Notes: generated by a model from the sequence alone, not told the origin. A stretch of 64,000 nucleotides of DNA from Siderastrea siderea (GCA_964030785.1 OZ034968.1:71966899-72030898), one strand, 5' to 3'. Shown: positions 49,201-60,900, counted from the first letter of the stretch. Numbers and translations are program-made.

Positions 49201-50010
49201 AACATGAGCAACACGCTTGCATATGATACACAAACCAGAAGTCGTTTTGCAATGTAGTTCCTGGTCTCTCGACCCAGCGCTGTCGATTAGGGCGACAAAT
49301 GTCAAATTCAAACAGGAGATCTTTGAAATCGTTGAACATGACATTTACATTCATGTTCAACGATTTCAAAGAGCTCCTGTTTGGATCTGATTTGTCGCCC
49401 TGCCCTTATCGACATTAGCGAGTTGAGAGACCAGGAACTGTCCCTGCTGACTACATTGCAAAATGACTTCCGGTTTGTGTATCGTGCAAGTGTGTCGCTT
49501 GCGTTACATTTTTAATTTATTTTGTTCCTTCGTTGTTTTCCCCGCTTCATTTTTTTTAATGAGTACGAATATCGTCCTTGATATTTTAACTAATTTTATG
49601 CTTTCTTATTCATATTATTTTATGAACTTGATTTGTACTACGCTTTGTATTTTTTCCCGATGATTTTTAAGGGGGTCAGTTAAGGGGTCAGTAGGGGGTC
49701 AGTAGGTGGTCAGCTGACTGGGGGGTCAGTGTTTTGTCGAAGCCGGTTTAATTGCAACAGTGAATTAAGGGTTTAAGGAGATCCGGTTTGTGGTAAACTG
49801 AATCGGTTTTCTAATGGCTATTAAAAAACGTAAAACGTTGATAACCTTCTGCTGAAGTCTTCGTCCTTTGGCTTGCTTTGCCTGAAGATCTCTTATTGCG
49901 GTCAAAACCTTTTCATGTTCGAGGGCAGTTCTTTCTCGAAGCTCTTTCAGCTCTCTCATCATAGTTCCCACATTGAATCTTGCGTACACTTTTTTCTTCC
50001 GAATAGGCAT
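46253..50010 (-). CDS. CACTA/EnSpm-like transposase, two exons, 789 aa
   Basis: Exon 1 (50010-49846) encodes 55 residues beginning MPIRKKK and a coiled coil. Exon 2 (48457-46253) encodes 734 residues and begins VDELSAKENR, which extends the coiled coil. The intron is GT-AG, phase 0. Candidate DDE residues of an RNase H-like fold, in exon 2 numbering: Asp249 in GGDGAP, Asp358 in TADCSH and Glu628 or Glu631 in SMEGREAKH. The C-terminus has a Cys cluster (CFCG...CCYC) that may bind zinc. HVEPLHPKNN and HHARW...HEFVHLIW are further motifs I associate with animal EnSpm-like proteins. Exon 2's own first codon is GTG, so the spliced model is preferred. Its 1.39-kb intron contains the fold-back element at 48894-49746. 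Confidence 0.75.
48886..49754. mobile_element. 853-bp fold-back element with 8-bp target duplication
   Basis: The arms of about 420 bp are inverted copies meeting near 49345 (GTTGAACATGACATTTACAT around the centre). The ends read GGGCTTCGACAAAACACTGA and its mirror. TTTAATTG flanks both sides (48886-48893 and 49747-49754). Both tips carry repeated GGGGTCAG units. The 8-bp duplication fits hAT or P-type elements. It is inserted in the transposase intron and could form a very long hairpin RNA. Confidence 0.8.
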
Positions 50011-50024
50011 GCTATGTTTTTCGA

Positions 50025-50215
50025 ATTATTTCGCATTGATAAGGGCGCCTGATGCTGACTTTTCCTCCCAAACGAAATTTGACCTTCTACAGCCACATGT
50101 TGGTTTCGTCAGAAAGAACCGTTCCACAGTTTACAGGAGCATTCAATAAAATCTTTAACGGATCAGTAGGACTTTGAAATACGCGGTAAGATGCTTCAAT
50201 TTGTCTTCGTGCGCG
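50025..50215 (-). pseudogene. Inverted partial copy of the accessory gene, upstream of the transposase
   Basis: About 190 bp at roughly 90% identity to 45175-45365, reversed. The copied frame (RRQIEASYRVFQSP and on) has a stop and substitutions. It lies just upstream of the transposase ATG, so transcripts from there would carry sense accessory-gene sequence. Confidence 0.7.
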
Positions 50216-50679
50216 TCCTCTCCGCCTACCAAACAGAAAAAAAATTCCTTAATATCGGCGCTAAATGCAGATTTTAACAAACAAAAAACATAGGTTTCTT
50301 CTTCCCAGAACATCCAAATTTACGATTGAACAATTGTCCACGCTAAAGCCTTTTGAAGCCTAAAATGCTCAAAAATACGAAAAAACAAGAGGCAAAGAAG
50401 TTTTCACAATACCTTGACGTGCAAAAGCTCGTTTCGTCGAGTAATAAACACCAAACCATGCAAGTTTGGTACCACCTGAAAGCTGCAGTTTTCAAGCATC
50501 TTTCTTCGAGGAGCATTTTTGGCAGTATCCGCTTACTGCATAGCACTTTGGGCGCAAAGTTAATGATTAGCATAACAATGAAGTAATTTGACCCCTACCC
50601 CCACGGGGGAAATAACCTCCCGCCATTTTGAAAACGGATTTCGCGGCCACATTTTGAGTCTCCTGTGCCCACCGTGAGA

Positions 50680-52225
50680 TATGAAGAAAGAGGACAGCCT
50701 TGCCTAACACCTCTTTGAAGTTCAATAAAATTGCTCGACCATCCGTTGTTCAAAACACAGCTTTCAATTTTTTTGTAAAAAATTTTGACCCACCGAGTTA
50801 ACGAGGGTCCGAAACCAAAGTACTGAAGCGTGCGCTCGATAAAAGACCACTCAAGTGAGTCGAAGGCTTTTTCAAAGTCTACAAAAAGCAGCAAACTTGG
50901 AGTGTTATTTTCCGAAGCATGTTTTATAATACTGTCGATTAGCCTTATGTTTTCACCAATAAATCTTCCTTTTAGAAAGCCCGTTTTTATTCGGTTTGCT
51001 ATCGCTTTTGCAGCTATTTTGTAATCGCAGTTGAGCAGAGTTAGTGGACGCCAATTTTTGATGAAGTGCGGGTCGGCGTCTTTCTTCGGTATAAGTTTAA
51101 TAATTCCGCGTCTTTGCGTGATTGAAAGTGTTCCCGTGTTGTGTGAATAGTTGAGTGCACTGGTCAAAATAGGAGCCAAATCTGTCCAGAAAGTTTTGTA
51201 AAATTCAGCAGGGAGGCCATCAGTTCCGGGGGTTTTGTCAGAATCCATGCTTTTTAAAGCTTCTAGACACTCTTTTTCTGTTAACTGCCCTTCGCCGCTC
51301 GTTGATTCATCGTGGTTTAGTACAGTGTTGTTTTCTAGCTGAAAGAATTCACTAACTGGTGGTATTGTAGTTCCTCGGCAAGTGTAAAGCTCCGTATAGA
51401 AAGCCTCGCACTCCGCAAGGATATCACTGTCTGAGGTGACGGACTCGTGTTCGTTAATTTTAAGCTGAGTTATCGTGCTAAGCTTACAATGCCTTTTCTC
51501 AAGGTTAAGAAAATATTTGGTATTCTTTTCACCTTCATTGTACCATTTAGCTTTGCACCTTAAGATTTCACCTTGGGTGCGCCATCGAATTATCTGCTCT
51601 AATTCGCTTTTACATGATTCAAGTTGTTCTGCTAAGCTCAATCTCTGTATTGCACTGGTGGACGAGCTCTCTAGCTCTCTCTCTAGAAAAGCTATTCTCT
51701 TTTCTAAATCCTGTTCCTTGAGTGTGGTTTTACGCTTTTTGGCGGCTGCAAAGCTAAGAGATTTCTCGCGAACTTTAAGTTTGATCATATCCCAGAGTAG
51801 AGCAGGGTTTATCGATTCGTCGTTTTTATATCCTTCCTGTGTTTGTGCGATCGTTTGCTTTATCAGGTCGATGTATTCAGTATCGGATAGAAGTGATGTA
51901 TTAAGTTTCCAAAATACAGGTCCCCATGGATTGGAATGTAAGGTAATATTTAATGTGATCATGGAATGGTCGGTTTTAAAGCCCGGTAGGATATCAGCTG
52001 TGTTGATATTGCCTAAGAAACTCTGGCTTACTAAGAAAAAATCTAGCCTACAGTGAATCTCGGGCCGCGGTTGGCGCCAAGTGTACCTCCTGGCATCTGG
52101 GTTTAAAACTCTCCAAGCATCGACAATGTCAAGATTTTCGCATATTTCGTAAATGGTTTTCTGCGCATTGCGACGTGTTTTGGCAAGGCCGCCTTTCTTG
52201 TCTTTCTCTACATCTAAGACGAGAT
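50680..52225 (-). pseudogene. LINE ORF2 5' part: endonuclease C-terminus and reverse transcriptase fingers/palm (inverted segment)
   Basis: Open from 52225. The endonuclease end shows RRYTWRQPRPEIHCRLDFFL and a TDHSM motif. A linker follows, then the reverse transcriptase: NWRPLTLLN, the catalytic FVDFEKAFDSLEW and RQGCPLS, where the CACTA-like element interrupts it. The sequence style (RRYTWRQP, LNCDYKIAAK) resembles the Tx1 branch of L1 elements. The endonuclease is 5'-truncated. Confidence 0.8.
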
Positions 52226-53044
52226 TAAAAAATAAAAAAATATCTCGATGGCTCTAACCACGGGAAATGGAAAGAATTTTTCGATTTTGAACTTCGAAAA
52301 TATGGAGGAAAACTAGTTTTTAATGGTAATCTAAACAAACGTGATACGTTGAAAACGATACCGGTTCAAAATACATTTCTCCAAGAACTTTTAGAGATAT
52401 GGTCAGAAGTTAAATTTTGTGACCAAATAAGAACTGAGCAACAATTTCTTGAACAGCCCATATGGCACAACTCGCTAATCAGGATAGAAGATAAACCAAT
52501 TTTTTATAGACAACTTTTTCTTTGCAGAATTTCCAAGATAACTCATCTAATGAAGGACTCGCGTAACTTCCTCTCCCTCGAAGAGCTCATAACCACTTAC
52601 AAAGTACGTGTTATGCCTTTGAAGTATTTTGGCCTTATATCTGCCCTCAGACACCATTATAACGCAAATTTTCCTAAAGAGCCTAGTGACACAGGCAAAC
52701 CAAGTGCTTTCCTCGAGATCTTTGTTAAAAGCGACAAAGGAAACAGGGTGGTTTACAAGAAGCGGCTCTCTTCCAAAAGCTCTGATCCGGTGAAAAGTCA
52801 AACGAAATGGAAAAACCTCATTGTCTGTGACGGATGGATCCCTGATTGGGGATTGGCATATGGCCTGGCTGCTCGCTGCACTAAAAGCACAAAACTTCTG
52901 AACTTCCATTACAGACTTCTGCACAGAATCCTACCTACAAATGTTCTCCTGACAAAAATTGGTTTAAAACAAGATCCAAACTGTACTTTTTGTAGCAACT
53001 CCCCCGAAAGCCTGATCCACCTCTTCTGGTACTGCATGAATTAA
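52226..53044 (+). pseudogene. LINE ORF2 C-terminal part (non-inverted segment)
   Basis: Begins with KYLDGSNHGKWKEFF and runs as one frame to TAA after HLFWYCMN. It includes a Cys/His cluster (CTFCSNSPESLIHLFWYC) of the CCHC type found at the end of L1-like ORF2. The region that follows is 3' UTR ending in AATAAA (53674-53679) and poly(A) (53694-53704). Confidence 0.8.
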
Positions 53045-53704
53045 TGTTGAGACTTTTTGGGAAAACTTGATCGAAAGGCTGAAAGAGTCTAAACTAGCAC
53101 CGAGAAATTATCCAAAACAGATCACGGTATTTCTGGGCCTGAGGCCGGACACCTCCACCTTTTCACTTCAACTCAATTTTTGCTTTCTTCTAGCAAGATA
53201 CTATATATGGTGCCGCAAGACCAGTAACAAAACTCCACGTTTACAAAGTTTTATTATGGTCCTTAAATCCCAGTTTTACATAGAATCCTACAAAACTAGA
53301 GAAAACTCAAAGAAGTGCCAACCTTTATTGCCCATTGTTACTACTAACTAGCCCGGCTAACCCTGCCGCTGCCCACCTGCCTGCGCTTTCTTCCCATGGT
53401 CCACAGAACATTGAGCAAGCTTTCTTTTCGATCATGACACCTTTTTCCACTGCAGACGACCCTTTTACGACTGGTTGCATAATTCTAAGTAAGTTTAGAT
53501 TCTGGAGTCTTTCTGTTTTTCCCCTTTTTTCTATAATTTTCTATAATTTCTGTTTACTCTGTTTTTTTTTCCCAGCGGCTATTGCGTAACTTATATATTT
53601 TTGTGTAACTAACTGTGTAACTAATTAACTCTTTACTGTTTGCTTGCTTTGTAACTGGTTTTTTTGTTTTGTTAATAAAGTAATTATTTAATTAAAAAAA
53701 AAAA

Positions 53705-53755
53705 GAATTATTTGAAAGTTGTGAAAATAAACTTCTCTGCTTTAATTAAAAAAAA
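53705..53755 (+). other. Possible LINE 3' transduction
   Basis: About 50 bp follow the first poly(A), with their own AATAAA (53726-53731) and second poly(A), before the target duplication. This is how read-through transcription past a weak LINE signal looks. Confidence 0.5.
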
Positions 53756-54164
53756 AGCATTATTGTCTGTTTATGTACTTCAGAATGCACCAAATTGCAT
53801 TAGAGCGTCTCTAGATTTTCAAAATTTTCCAGGGGAAGATATTCCTGGAAAGCCTACCAGAAAATTATCTTTAGTACTTGTCAATAAAAACATTTACTAC
53901 TCCTGCAGGACTGATTCTAAACTACAATCTTTGTTGAAATTGACTTGACTTTAATTTAAGCTTGATAAGCTATAGGTTTACTTTATCATTTTTTCTTGGG
54001 GGGGGGGGGGTCATCCCAAATATTTAGAACTACAAGGGAAGCCAGGTAAAAAAATTCTAATGTAGAGGAGGGGGGCATTATATTACAGGAAACACCCATC
54101 AAATCCGGCCAGCCCCCCCCCCCCCCTCTCCCCCTACCCCATATAAAAAATGAAAGGTCCCTAA

Positions 54165-55606
54165 TTCAAGAAAGAAACAGATCGTAGTCTATGTTTTGCC
54201 CACTGGTCTCACTCTCGTCTCCAGGGCAGCCAGTCGGCTTAGGAAGCAAGAATAACTTTTAGAGACTGGGTAGAGATTAGTGCGCGCCTTCTCGGCCTGG
54301 AAAACTTACTAGAGATCTCGATTTGAACTAAGAGAAAGAATAAGGTCCAGAGCAACGGCTTGGAATGGGTCTAAAAAGAAAGTAAATACGCGCGAAGATG
54401 CCACCTAAGCTTGCGCGCAGAGTGCAACTCACGCTTGAAACCATCACTGAACCTGAGCCAACAAGTTTAGCTTTTCTTTTGTTGACTAGCTGATTGCTCA
54501 GTATGCAGTGTCGCACTAGACCACGCAGACGGCAACCGTGTCTCTTTCCTACGCCCTACTAACAGGGAGTGAGGGCGAAGAGGTGGATGACATTTCACTT
54601 TATGCTCGTACTCGTTTCGCTCGTTATTTCTTCATCCCGCCCCAACTGTATATTTGTCCCCGTTTATCCCAGGATGAGAACATGGCTGTAAACTTGAGTA
54701 GAATAAATATGAGTTTTTCTGCTTAGGTACACATTTCTTTATTCATAGAGTGCAAAACTAAGGTATCAGTATAACCCATTTTACTGTGCGCGCGCGGTCC
54801 GCTTTAGCGTTCGTTATTTTCACAAAAACCCCTATAAACCATACATTTTTTGAAAGCTTAATAATTACAGATTATAACAAATTCTATTTTAAACGGTTAA
54901 AATTCACCGTGCTTCAAAAATGTGAATATGTCTACAAAACTGCATGTCTGCATAAATCAAGTTATACGCCCGCTAAAATTAGCCGGGAGAAAACGGTTAA
55001 CATGGCATTCGTTTCTTCACACATTGACCTCCAAAACTGTGTGTCTCAGATTTTTGACACGTGCGTTTGTTATTTTTTTACAACAAGATAAAGTTAGAAA
55101 AGAGAGAAAAATAGAACTGCCTGCGGAAAAAAGTCATAACTTTTTAATGAGAGGAATAAAAAGAATTTGCCGACAGGGTATTGTGGGAAAATTATCTGAC
55201 AACAGTCTCTCCAAATTTCAGCCAATTTGGTCCAGGGGCTGCTGACTTGGAATTCAAAATGCACGTTCAACTCGCCTATTTTTTACTTTCGAACAACAGG
55301 AAAATATAATTTCGGCCGCGTCCAAGAGTAATGAGATTATACTCGGGATTAAAACACCTCAGGAGACACCGTAGGGGCATCAATTTTCTCTAACAATGGG
55401 ACTATGACAGTTAACATGGAACAGGCACAAACTGCCGCGAAGGCGGCAAATAATTCTCCTGAATACAAGCTTTCTGCACGTGTGAAGCCACAACTCTCCG
55501 GTTAGGAAACGCAAAATTACCGTTTGATTACCATAACGGCGTTCAAATTTCGACGTGGGAGTACAATCGTGACTAATCTTCGAAATTCTGACCAGGTCAA
55601 TTAACG
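54165..55606. other. Intergenic, no gene seen
   Basis: Short open frames only. A GCGCGC-rich stretch near 54788 and mixed AT-rich sequence. Probably upstream of the weak exon at 55607. Confidence 0.4.
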
Positions 55607-55990
55607 ATGCCCAAGGCCGGCAGAAAGTCGCCGAGAACGTCCAAGCGAACAAAAACAAACGCGGCAGATGAGCGAGCGGGCACCGTCATCGAGAGTTTGA
55701 CTTCCGATGTCGATGCAAAGGAAAAGACGCTAGAAGAAATGACACTAGCTGGGTAAGGAAGAAAAGATTTTTCAACGGTGATTCTTTTATTCTACGAAAG
55801 ACGAGTCAATGTAGACAATCACGGTCCGCCGGATTGCAAACCGTGCCACGTCCTGGCGGCTACTTTTATTCAGTCCCTAATAATGATTTACTTTCTTTTA
55901 GTTACGATGGCAGTCATTTTGCTTCTTCACTGGAAATCAGCGTGGAAGACAAGATAAAACGTGGAAAACCTCCACGGATTCATTTAGCTG
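55607..55990 (+). CDS. Tentative two-exon 5' end of an unknown gene
   Basis: ATG 55607 opens a basic N-terminus (MPKAGRKSPRTSKRTK) ending at a good donor (GTAAGG after 55752, phase 2). An acceptor after a pyrimidine tract at 55901 resumes in matching phase from 55902 with YDGSHFASSLEISVEDKI. The 3' limit of the second exon is not defined. I do not recognise the protein; a nuclear, Lys/Arg-rich N-terminus is all that can be said. It is in conflict with the - strand frame at 56215-55960. Confidence 0.3.
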
Positions 55991-56215
55991 TATTTTTGCG
56001 CGGATCGCGCTCATCTGGTCGACCGTCTGCTCGCTCACTTCTCTATTGTTTACATGTTCTTCCACTTCTTCGAGCCATTCCTGCTGGTTGTAATACGACC
56101 GTCTGTCGCTTGCAGCAAAAATGGCTGCACATTCTTGGTTGAAACTTTTCTTAGCTCTCTTTCGCCTCCGTTTTGACGAAGAAAACGGGCAAGATCTCTT
56201 TCTTTTGCCAGGCAT
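55960..56215 (-). CDS. Tentative first exon of a basic nuclear-type protein
   Basis: ATG 56215 opens MPGKRKRSCPFSS, then a bipartite basic cluster (KRRRKRAKK) like a nuclear localisation signal, then an acidic helix. No clear donor ends it, and it overlaps the + candidate on the other strand, so at most one is probably real. Confidence 0.25.
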
Positions 56216-57997
56216 CACCAAAGCGCATTGATCGCGTGTCAACTTCGCATGTGTGCTTTGATGTGACGTGACTTCTTGCCCCGCTAATTTTCCATATGGC
56301 AGAACCTGTCAACGCTCAATTAAGTAATTAACATGCAAAAAATCTTTTACGCGCAATTACTATCGCATATCGGCAGATATAACATTTTTTTATGCAGTTT
56401 TTTTAAATGAAAGATCGTATGGAAATTTATCTAACTATTTAAAAAAGTCAAATTATGAAAAATGGCAATTTTTCCGCTTTCTGATACCTTAAGTTTTATC
56501 TCGCTTTACAAAAGTACATATTTTACCGGAACAGCGTCATCAATGCTAAGGTTAAAGACAACCACTCCAGGCAAATGAAACGCACTCTGGCCTTCTATTC
56601 AAAGCGCACCGGCATCTCATCCATTAAAAAAATCTGTTCAAATAAACTCGCAATCTAATGAAACGCACTTGTTTCAGACACTGAAAGATTTCCATACACG
56701 TGTAGTTGAGGTGAAAAAAAGGCGCGATGCCTTAAACACAGAGGAGCAGTCAGTCCTTCTCTGATAACCCAGGACTATGCTACAGTTTTAAATTTATAAG
56801 TGTTAGTAATATAGATACAACTTTCAATAATGCCACTAGTAAGCTGAAGATGACAGCTCAACTGTTGAAAGGAGTCTGAAATTTAAATGTGTCATTTTTA
56901 CATTAAGAATAGTTTCAACATTTCACTCGTACGGTTTCCGACGTCATCTTCCAGGGTAAGGGGCAAAACGGTTAAAATAAAAATAGTTTGCGAAGGGTTT
57001 TGGCTGGCTTTGAACCTCTGTAACTCAGCTCAAATTAAAACTGAATACTAAATCACCTAGAAAGTTACAAGCGGCAGTAGGAAATTTTGAATGACAGTTT
57101 GCTATAAAACTTGGTCGCTTCTTTCATGCATGCTCTAGTTTCTTAACACTCCGGTAAATGAAAGAAACTGCCAATAAAAACAATTTTCAATTTCGAAAGT
57201 CCGTCAATTATGAGAGGAGTTACAGAGCTAGACATCGACGGAAATTCCTGTCAGTTTAGCCTTTCTTGCCACCCAGTCAAGATGGCGTCAGATATAGGTA
57301 TACCTAGGCCTGAAAAGATTTATAGATGGCACTTGAGGAAATGGTGGAAACAGGTAACAAAGGGTACTGACGGCAGGGAAGTGAAAAGTTCAGATCCTCC
57401 TACCGCTCCTATCCCCCCCTCAGCTTGAGCGCAAATTTTCTCCACCAATTGTCTAAGTCAAAACGAAACTAGTTTCTCTCGAACGCTGTATTTTACTACA
57501 AATCGAGCTTGCACCTCTAAGTCAGCTGCTATCTCAGAAAATGTTATGTTTCTCTGAAGTGTCAGATGCATATGGATTAAAAACCAAGATGAGTTCGCGG
57601 CTTCACATATCTCAAGTTTCCCAAAGTCTTCCCACCTGAAATTCTCCGTTAGAAAAATTGGCTATAGACGTTTGTCCTTTTGAATGTAACTCCCCACGGG
57701 CGCGTAACTTGGTCACTCAAGACAATGAGCTTAGAAAAAGGAAACCTATCCTAATTAACCTTATTTTCATGTTATCACCAAAATTGACGCTACTGTAACT
57801 GTTTAAGCATGAACATGGTTTTGAATTCGCGTGCAATGATTTCTTTTAGTTAGAATTTTGTCATCATCTTGTGAAGTGTTCAGAATAACTGGCAGTCTCT
57901 ATGAAAACGTTCTAAAACTACCTAAATTATTCAAGCAATTTGAACAAATGAAGCTTTTGGTTGAGGTATTGAAAAGCAGGCAAACAGAGTTCACCTC
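56216..57997. other. Intergenic, no gene supported
   Basis: AT-rich. An open stretch at 57210-57351 ends at a GTAACA donor-like site but has no recognisable content. Likely includes the 3' UTR of the beta-helix gene. Confidence 0.4.
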
Positions 57998-60900
57998 TCA
58001 GCTTGCTGAAGCCAACAGTGGTCTTATCTCGTGGTCCTGTTTTCTGTCGCAGCACCACCCGATACAAACCCAAAACAAGTGACAGAGAAATCGATAAACC
58101 ACAACAGTCAGCCGGCATACTTGCGAGAAAACAGCAGCGACAAGAATGAGGCAAAAAACACCAGGTAAACAGCAAAGAATGGAAATTTCCACTGCTTGAC
58201 AGGCGTTCCACCAAAAGCTAAAATGATCATTTAATGGAACAGCTAACGAAAGGAAGGAAGCAAAAAACACGTTTAACATTCCCAAGAGCCCAATAAACAG
58301 CAGAGAAATGGTTTCCACTATGTTAGCAATGTTATCTCGAAACGGCTGTGTCAATGTGTGATGAACAAGAAACAGAAAACACAGGGAGCTCATTATCAGA
58401 AGACGAGGCAAGGGATCCCTCACAAAAGTTTTCAACACGATAAGAATCAAGCGACGTCCGATCATTACACTTTCCCAGCTCAAAGAGAGTTTTGCGCTAC
58501 CTCCAGGTCTCTTAAAAGAGTCGTATAGAACCACTTCCACAGCATTCCTTGGCACCTGGCTGGGGGACGAGTCTTGGCGATCGCTGGCTGAATTTCTTGT
58601 TCCACTAAACAGGTAAAGGTATGTCCAGTAAAGTAAGTATGGTAACGGAAAACAACAGGCCAGGCAAAACTTTCCAACAGAAACAGTCCCATTGTACAAC
58701 TTAAAAGGACACCATGATAAGACAAATACAAAAGGTACGAAGAACATGCAGATAAAAGCAATCAAAATCTTTTGCCACCACTGAAAACACACAACGTTCC
58801 CATCGTAAAACAAGCGCTTTTCGGAACCAATGGGAACACAGCGTAATAAGGTAAAGCTGACAGAGGCAAGAGTTGTGTATCCTAGCAACAAGGTTTGTAA
58901 CAAGCCGCCAGTATAGAGACCAACAAAAGGGGCTCTTTTACGTCGAATCTTCTGAGCTCCCCAATGTAAACCATAAAAGATGCCTATCATAAGACACGTG
59001 CCAAGCACGTGAGATGCAGAAAATAGCTGCTTAGTCACCACCGTGAGGCCAGGAAAGGGGCAAGTCAATCCAGGAGAAAAGCTTTGCTGAAAGTTGAACA
59101 GCCCAACCAAAGGCTCAACAAATTTGATTTTTAAAATGTGCTGTGGTGAGTTGGAGATGAGGAGAAGGTTTGCAGCCTGATAGAAGTAGAAGAGAATCTT
59201 AATATACCCTCTGTCAAAGCTATTGTCATGATTTGTTGGTTCATGCTCTTTAAACCAGAGGATTTGACGCTTGATCCAGGGCAGAATGGGAGGCTTGAAC
59301 GTGAAGTACAACGCCATGATTGACACATAAACAAAAGCCACAGGCCAAAACCAGTCATCTCTGCACTGGTGCGATGGTCTGCAGTTTGAAGAGAAAAGTG
59401 TCTCCGTGTAGGACTTACCACAGTTTCCACACATTTCTCCGGAACGGTTACCCTGACATCGATTGTATTCAGGAAAATCTGTTTCCTGAGGAGATGTGCA
59501 GTAACCCAAAGGACACATGGTGAACTTGAGCGTTGGTGGATTTACTTTCTCTTTAAAACCCCAAAAGTTGGATTTGGCGAGTATATTTTGAGAGCAGTTT
59601 GCTCCAAACGGGCATGGAAGACATTGAAATAAGGTTGCCTTGAATCCCAAAAGACTACCACGCTGCAGACTGTAGGAGTCTCCTGCGCATGCGGAGCAGC
59701 TCAATTCAACAGTGCTGACTTTAATTTTGCAAGGTGTGTTGTTTACTTGAGTTATGATTTGATCAGTAAAATTCTCAATTTTCATTTGACTTCCAACGGG
59801 ACAATAAAATCTTGTTAATTTATTGTGTTCTACATTCAGTCTACCGTTTCGTACTAGAATAAGAGGGCCGGTGCTGCCATAGGGTGTAGCGTTCATTGTG
59901 GTATTGTATAAGCGTAGCGCTCCTGAATATTCGGCGTGAATAAAAGAAGACATGGTGAAGTTATTGCCAAGGAATGGTCTTAGCAACGGTAGCTCCTTCA
60001 AGGTTTGTTTAAAAAGACTTTCTTTTATTATCAGATTTGCAGATCCACTATCTGTGTGTATATGCCCACCTTCTATTCTCGCAAAATTGTCGACAAAAGA
60101 ACAATTCTGAAATGTTGCTTTTCCGTTTATTATGTATACGGCACCACCAAGACTTGCAGCATTTTTCTCAAAAGTGGTGTCCTCTATGAAGAGATAACTT
60201 TTGTAATCCCATGAGGGGCCTTTTTCAATACTGGTAGCATTTCGAATGCCTGGATTAAAAGACGTCTGGACACATCCTGGATCTCTTTGAATGTCTGATG
60301 CCAACCAAAGATACAGTGCTCCTCCACCTCCAAAAGAGTACTCTTGATTTCTCGTGAAACGAGACATTTTAATTGTAAGACTTAAATTTCCTTCGTGTTT
60401 CAGATATAAAGCACCACCAAATTGTCCAGCTGAACAATTGTTGAATGTCGAGTTAACTATGGAAAATGATTGCGAACCTGATCTAGGCTGGTTTTCCGCC
60501 GCTCTTAAAGCGATTCGGCTCGTGGACGATACGAAAAAGGATCTAGGTTCAATACCAAATGCTCCTCCCGAAAAATCCCAAGCCGAATTGTTATCGAAAA
60601 GAGAATCCAAAACTTCGAGACTGTGTAGGTCAACCATGTAAAACACGCCATAACCTCCAGCAGCGTAGTTGTTTAAAAATCGAGAAGTCCGTATTTTCAC
60701 GCCCAAATGGTGGTACATTGCGGCAACGCCTCCAAAACCGCTATTTATGGCTCTGTTAGATTCCATAAGGACTTGTTGAAAGATAACAATACTTTGATTG
60801 TTTGAGTATAGATATATAGCACCACCCTCAAATGCATGGTTGTTTGTGAACGTTGAGTATTCTATAGTGATTTGACTAATGGTTCTCCTCAAATGTCCAG

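Larger units (their letters stand above)
44846..50679 (-). mobile_element. CACTA/EnSpm-like (CMC) DNA transposon, 5.83 kb, apparently intact genes
   Basis: The ends CACGGTGGGCACAGGAGACT and its mirror form 31-bp perfect inverted repeats (44849-44879 and 50646-50676). AGA flanks both sides (44846-44848, 50677-50679). CAC termini with a 3-bp duplication fit the CMC (CACTA-Mirage-Chapaev) group. Excision would restore the LINE reading PLSSYLFIL exactly. It has two convergent genes: a transposase on - (50010-46253) and an accessory ORF on + (44937-45695). Perfect ends and open frames suggest recent activity, although the transposase intron has taken an 853-bp fold-back insertion. Confidence 0.8.
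44159..53770. mobile_element. Tx1/L1-type LINE with 5' inversion (twin priming)
   Basis: AGCATTATTGTCTGT is duplicated at 44159-44173 and 53756-53770. The 5' part of ORF2 is on -, running from 52225 leftwards through endonuclease and reverse transcriptase. The 3' part is on + (52226-53704) and ends in AATAAA and poly(A). The two parts meet within one codon neighbourhood: the - part ends at a WI codon pair next to the left duplication and the + part resumes with KYLDG. This is the layout produced by twin priming during LINE insertion. The 5' end is truncated inside the endonuclease domain. A CACTA-like element interrupts the reverse transcriptase. Confidence 0.8.
43740..54164 (-). mobile_element. 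Harbinger/Tourist-like G-rich MITE (copy A2), split by a LINE
   Basis: The left part (43743-44173) matches the right part of copy A1 in reverse and then runs on without a break into A1's left interior (44040-44150 against 1397-1290). The right part (53771-54161) matches A1's left end. The ends are GGAACCGTTCAT and its mirror, flanked by TTA and TAA. Without the insertion the MITE would be about 0.8 kb. Confidence 0.8.

Noticed and set aside
51475..52056. 193-codon + strand frame opposite the LINE
   Set aside because: The - strand here is clearly endonuclease/reverse transcriptase; the + frame is its shadow.
57210..57428. Possible exon (MRGVTELDIDG and on) with a donor-like site
   Set aside because: Short, no recognisable domain, no partner exons found; not enough to annotate.
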